A stretch of 64,000 nucleotides of DNA, taken from UBA3478 sp049596955 (GTDB taxonomy: Bacteria; Bacteroidota; Bacteroidia; Flavobacteriales; Flavobacteriaceae). Every line of letters begins with the position of its first letter. Positions within the stretch are counted from its first letter, which is position 1. The notes under the pieces are model-generated. The model ran no database searches. It had not been told where the DNA came from and saw nothing but the letters and a program-made list of their open reading frames with translations. A program made the position numbers and the translations under genes. The DNA is taken from assembly GCA_049596955.1 (NCBI GenBank), contig JBMYMD010000001.1:124001-188000 (forward strand), read 5' to 3'. Below, in pieces: positions 63,928-64,000 of this stretch.

Positions 63928-64000
63928 TTAATAATGACACTTTCCACATTCTAGGCCTCCCATTTGGGCCGCTGTTAATTCTTCAACACCATACTTTTTA
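63928..64000 (-). CDS. actA: ActA, pentahaem cytochrome c subunit (only the C-terminal end is in the window)
   Basis: The last 23 codons read KKYGVEELTAAQMGGLECGK then C-H-Y and stop. The c-haem motif CGKCH at the very end is typical of ActA, which precedes actB in ACIII operons. The remainder lies beyond the window. Confidence 0.8.
   Translation of the reverse strand, partial: KKYGVEELTAAQMGGLECGKCHY

Overview
The window is chromosomal DNA of a member of the Bacteroidota, almost certainly a marine flavobacterium (Flavobacteriaceae-like). The evidence is the type IX secretion/gliding gene sprA, a PorP/SprF-family protein, alternative complex III (ActA-F) next to cytochrome c oxidase, a Bacteroidota-type TonB, the low GC content, and promoter-like TAnnTTTG -7 boxes. 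Genes are dense. No stretch over 300 bases lacks a gene once the tRNAs and small genes below are counted. I saw no CRISPR array, rRNA, insertion sequence or phage gene.

Layout. 1-3223: a TrmH/SpoU methyltransferase (partial) divergent from mutS. 3287-3501: tRNA-Gly and tRNA-Leu with a terminator. 3620-14711: mixed metabolic and transport genes (GNAT, SulP, MFS, AhpD-like, P1 peptidase, MOSC) and an unusual three-gene redox cassette (10686-13665). It joins an NAD(P)H/FAD/2Fe-2S reductase to a periplasmic pentaheme tail, followed by a DUF3365 haem protein and a small His-rich membrane protein. 14796-21266: an Nramp-like transporter lacking the metal-binding motif, fabD, a gamma-carbonic-anhydrase-like protein, a PorP-like protein, an Nfu scaffold, MscS and tsaB. 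21293-27030: a TolC / adaptor / two FtsX-type permeases / ATPase export operon of MacAB type.

27099-32306 is the part I consider most novel. It is a compact minus-strand locus made, in transcription order, of a small winged-helix protein, a 22-codon ORF, a 48-residue peptide with a double-glycine-type leader, an unknown exported protein, a 620-residue terpenoid-synthase-like protein with both class I (DDxxD) and class II (DxDD) motifs, and an M50 membrane metalloprotease. These are followed by a 54-residue peptide with a textbook double-glycine leader (nested over the end of the protease gene), two 33-34-residue peptides and a stand-alone C39 peptidase. Most junctions overlap by a few bases. 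It reads as a ribosomal-peptide (bacteriocin/RiPP-like) locus with a terpenoid-forming enzyme. I know of no described system with this gene set.

32414-37511: cytochrome oxidase assembly and subunits (DUF420, SCO, subunit IV, two subunit III-type proteins, haem O synthase). 37582-53732: an MBL hydrolase, tonB, VanZ, gcvH, sprA, ruvA, maeB, an SSS symporter, queG and ruvB, mostly co-oriented. 53839-64000: cytochrome oxidase subunits I and II and the alternative complex III operon actFEDCB with the tail of actA. Together the respiratory genes describe quinol to ACIII to cytochrome c oxidase electron flow.
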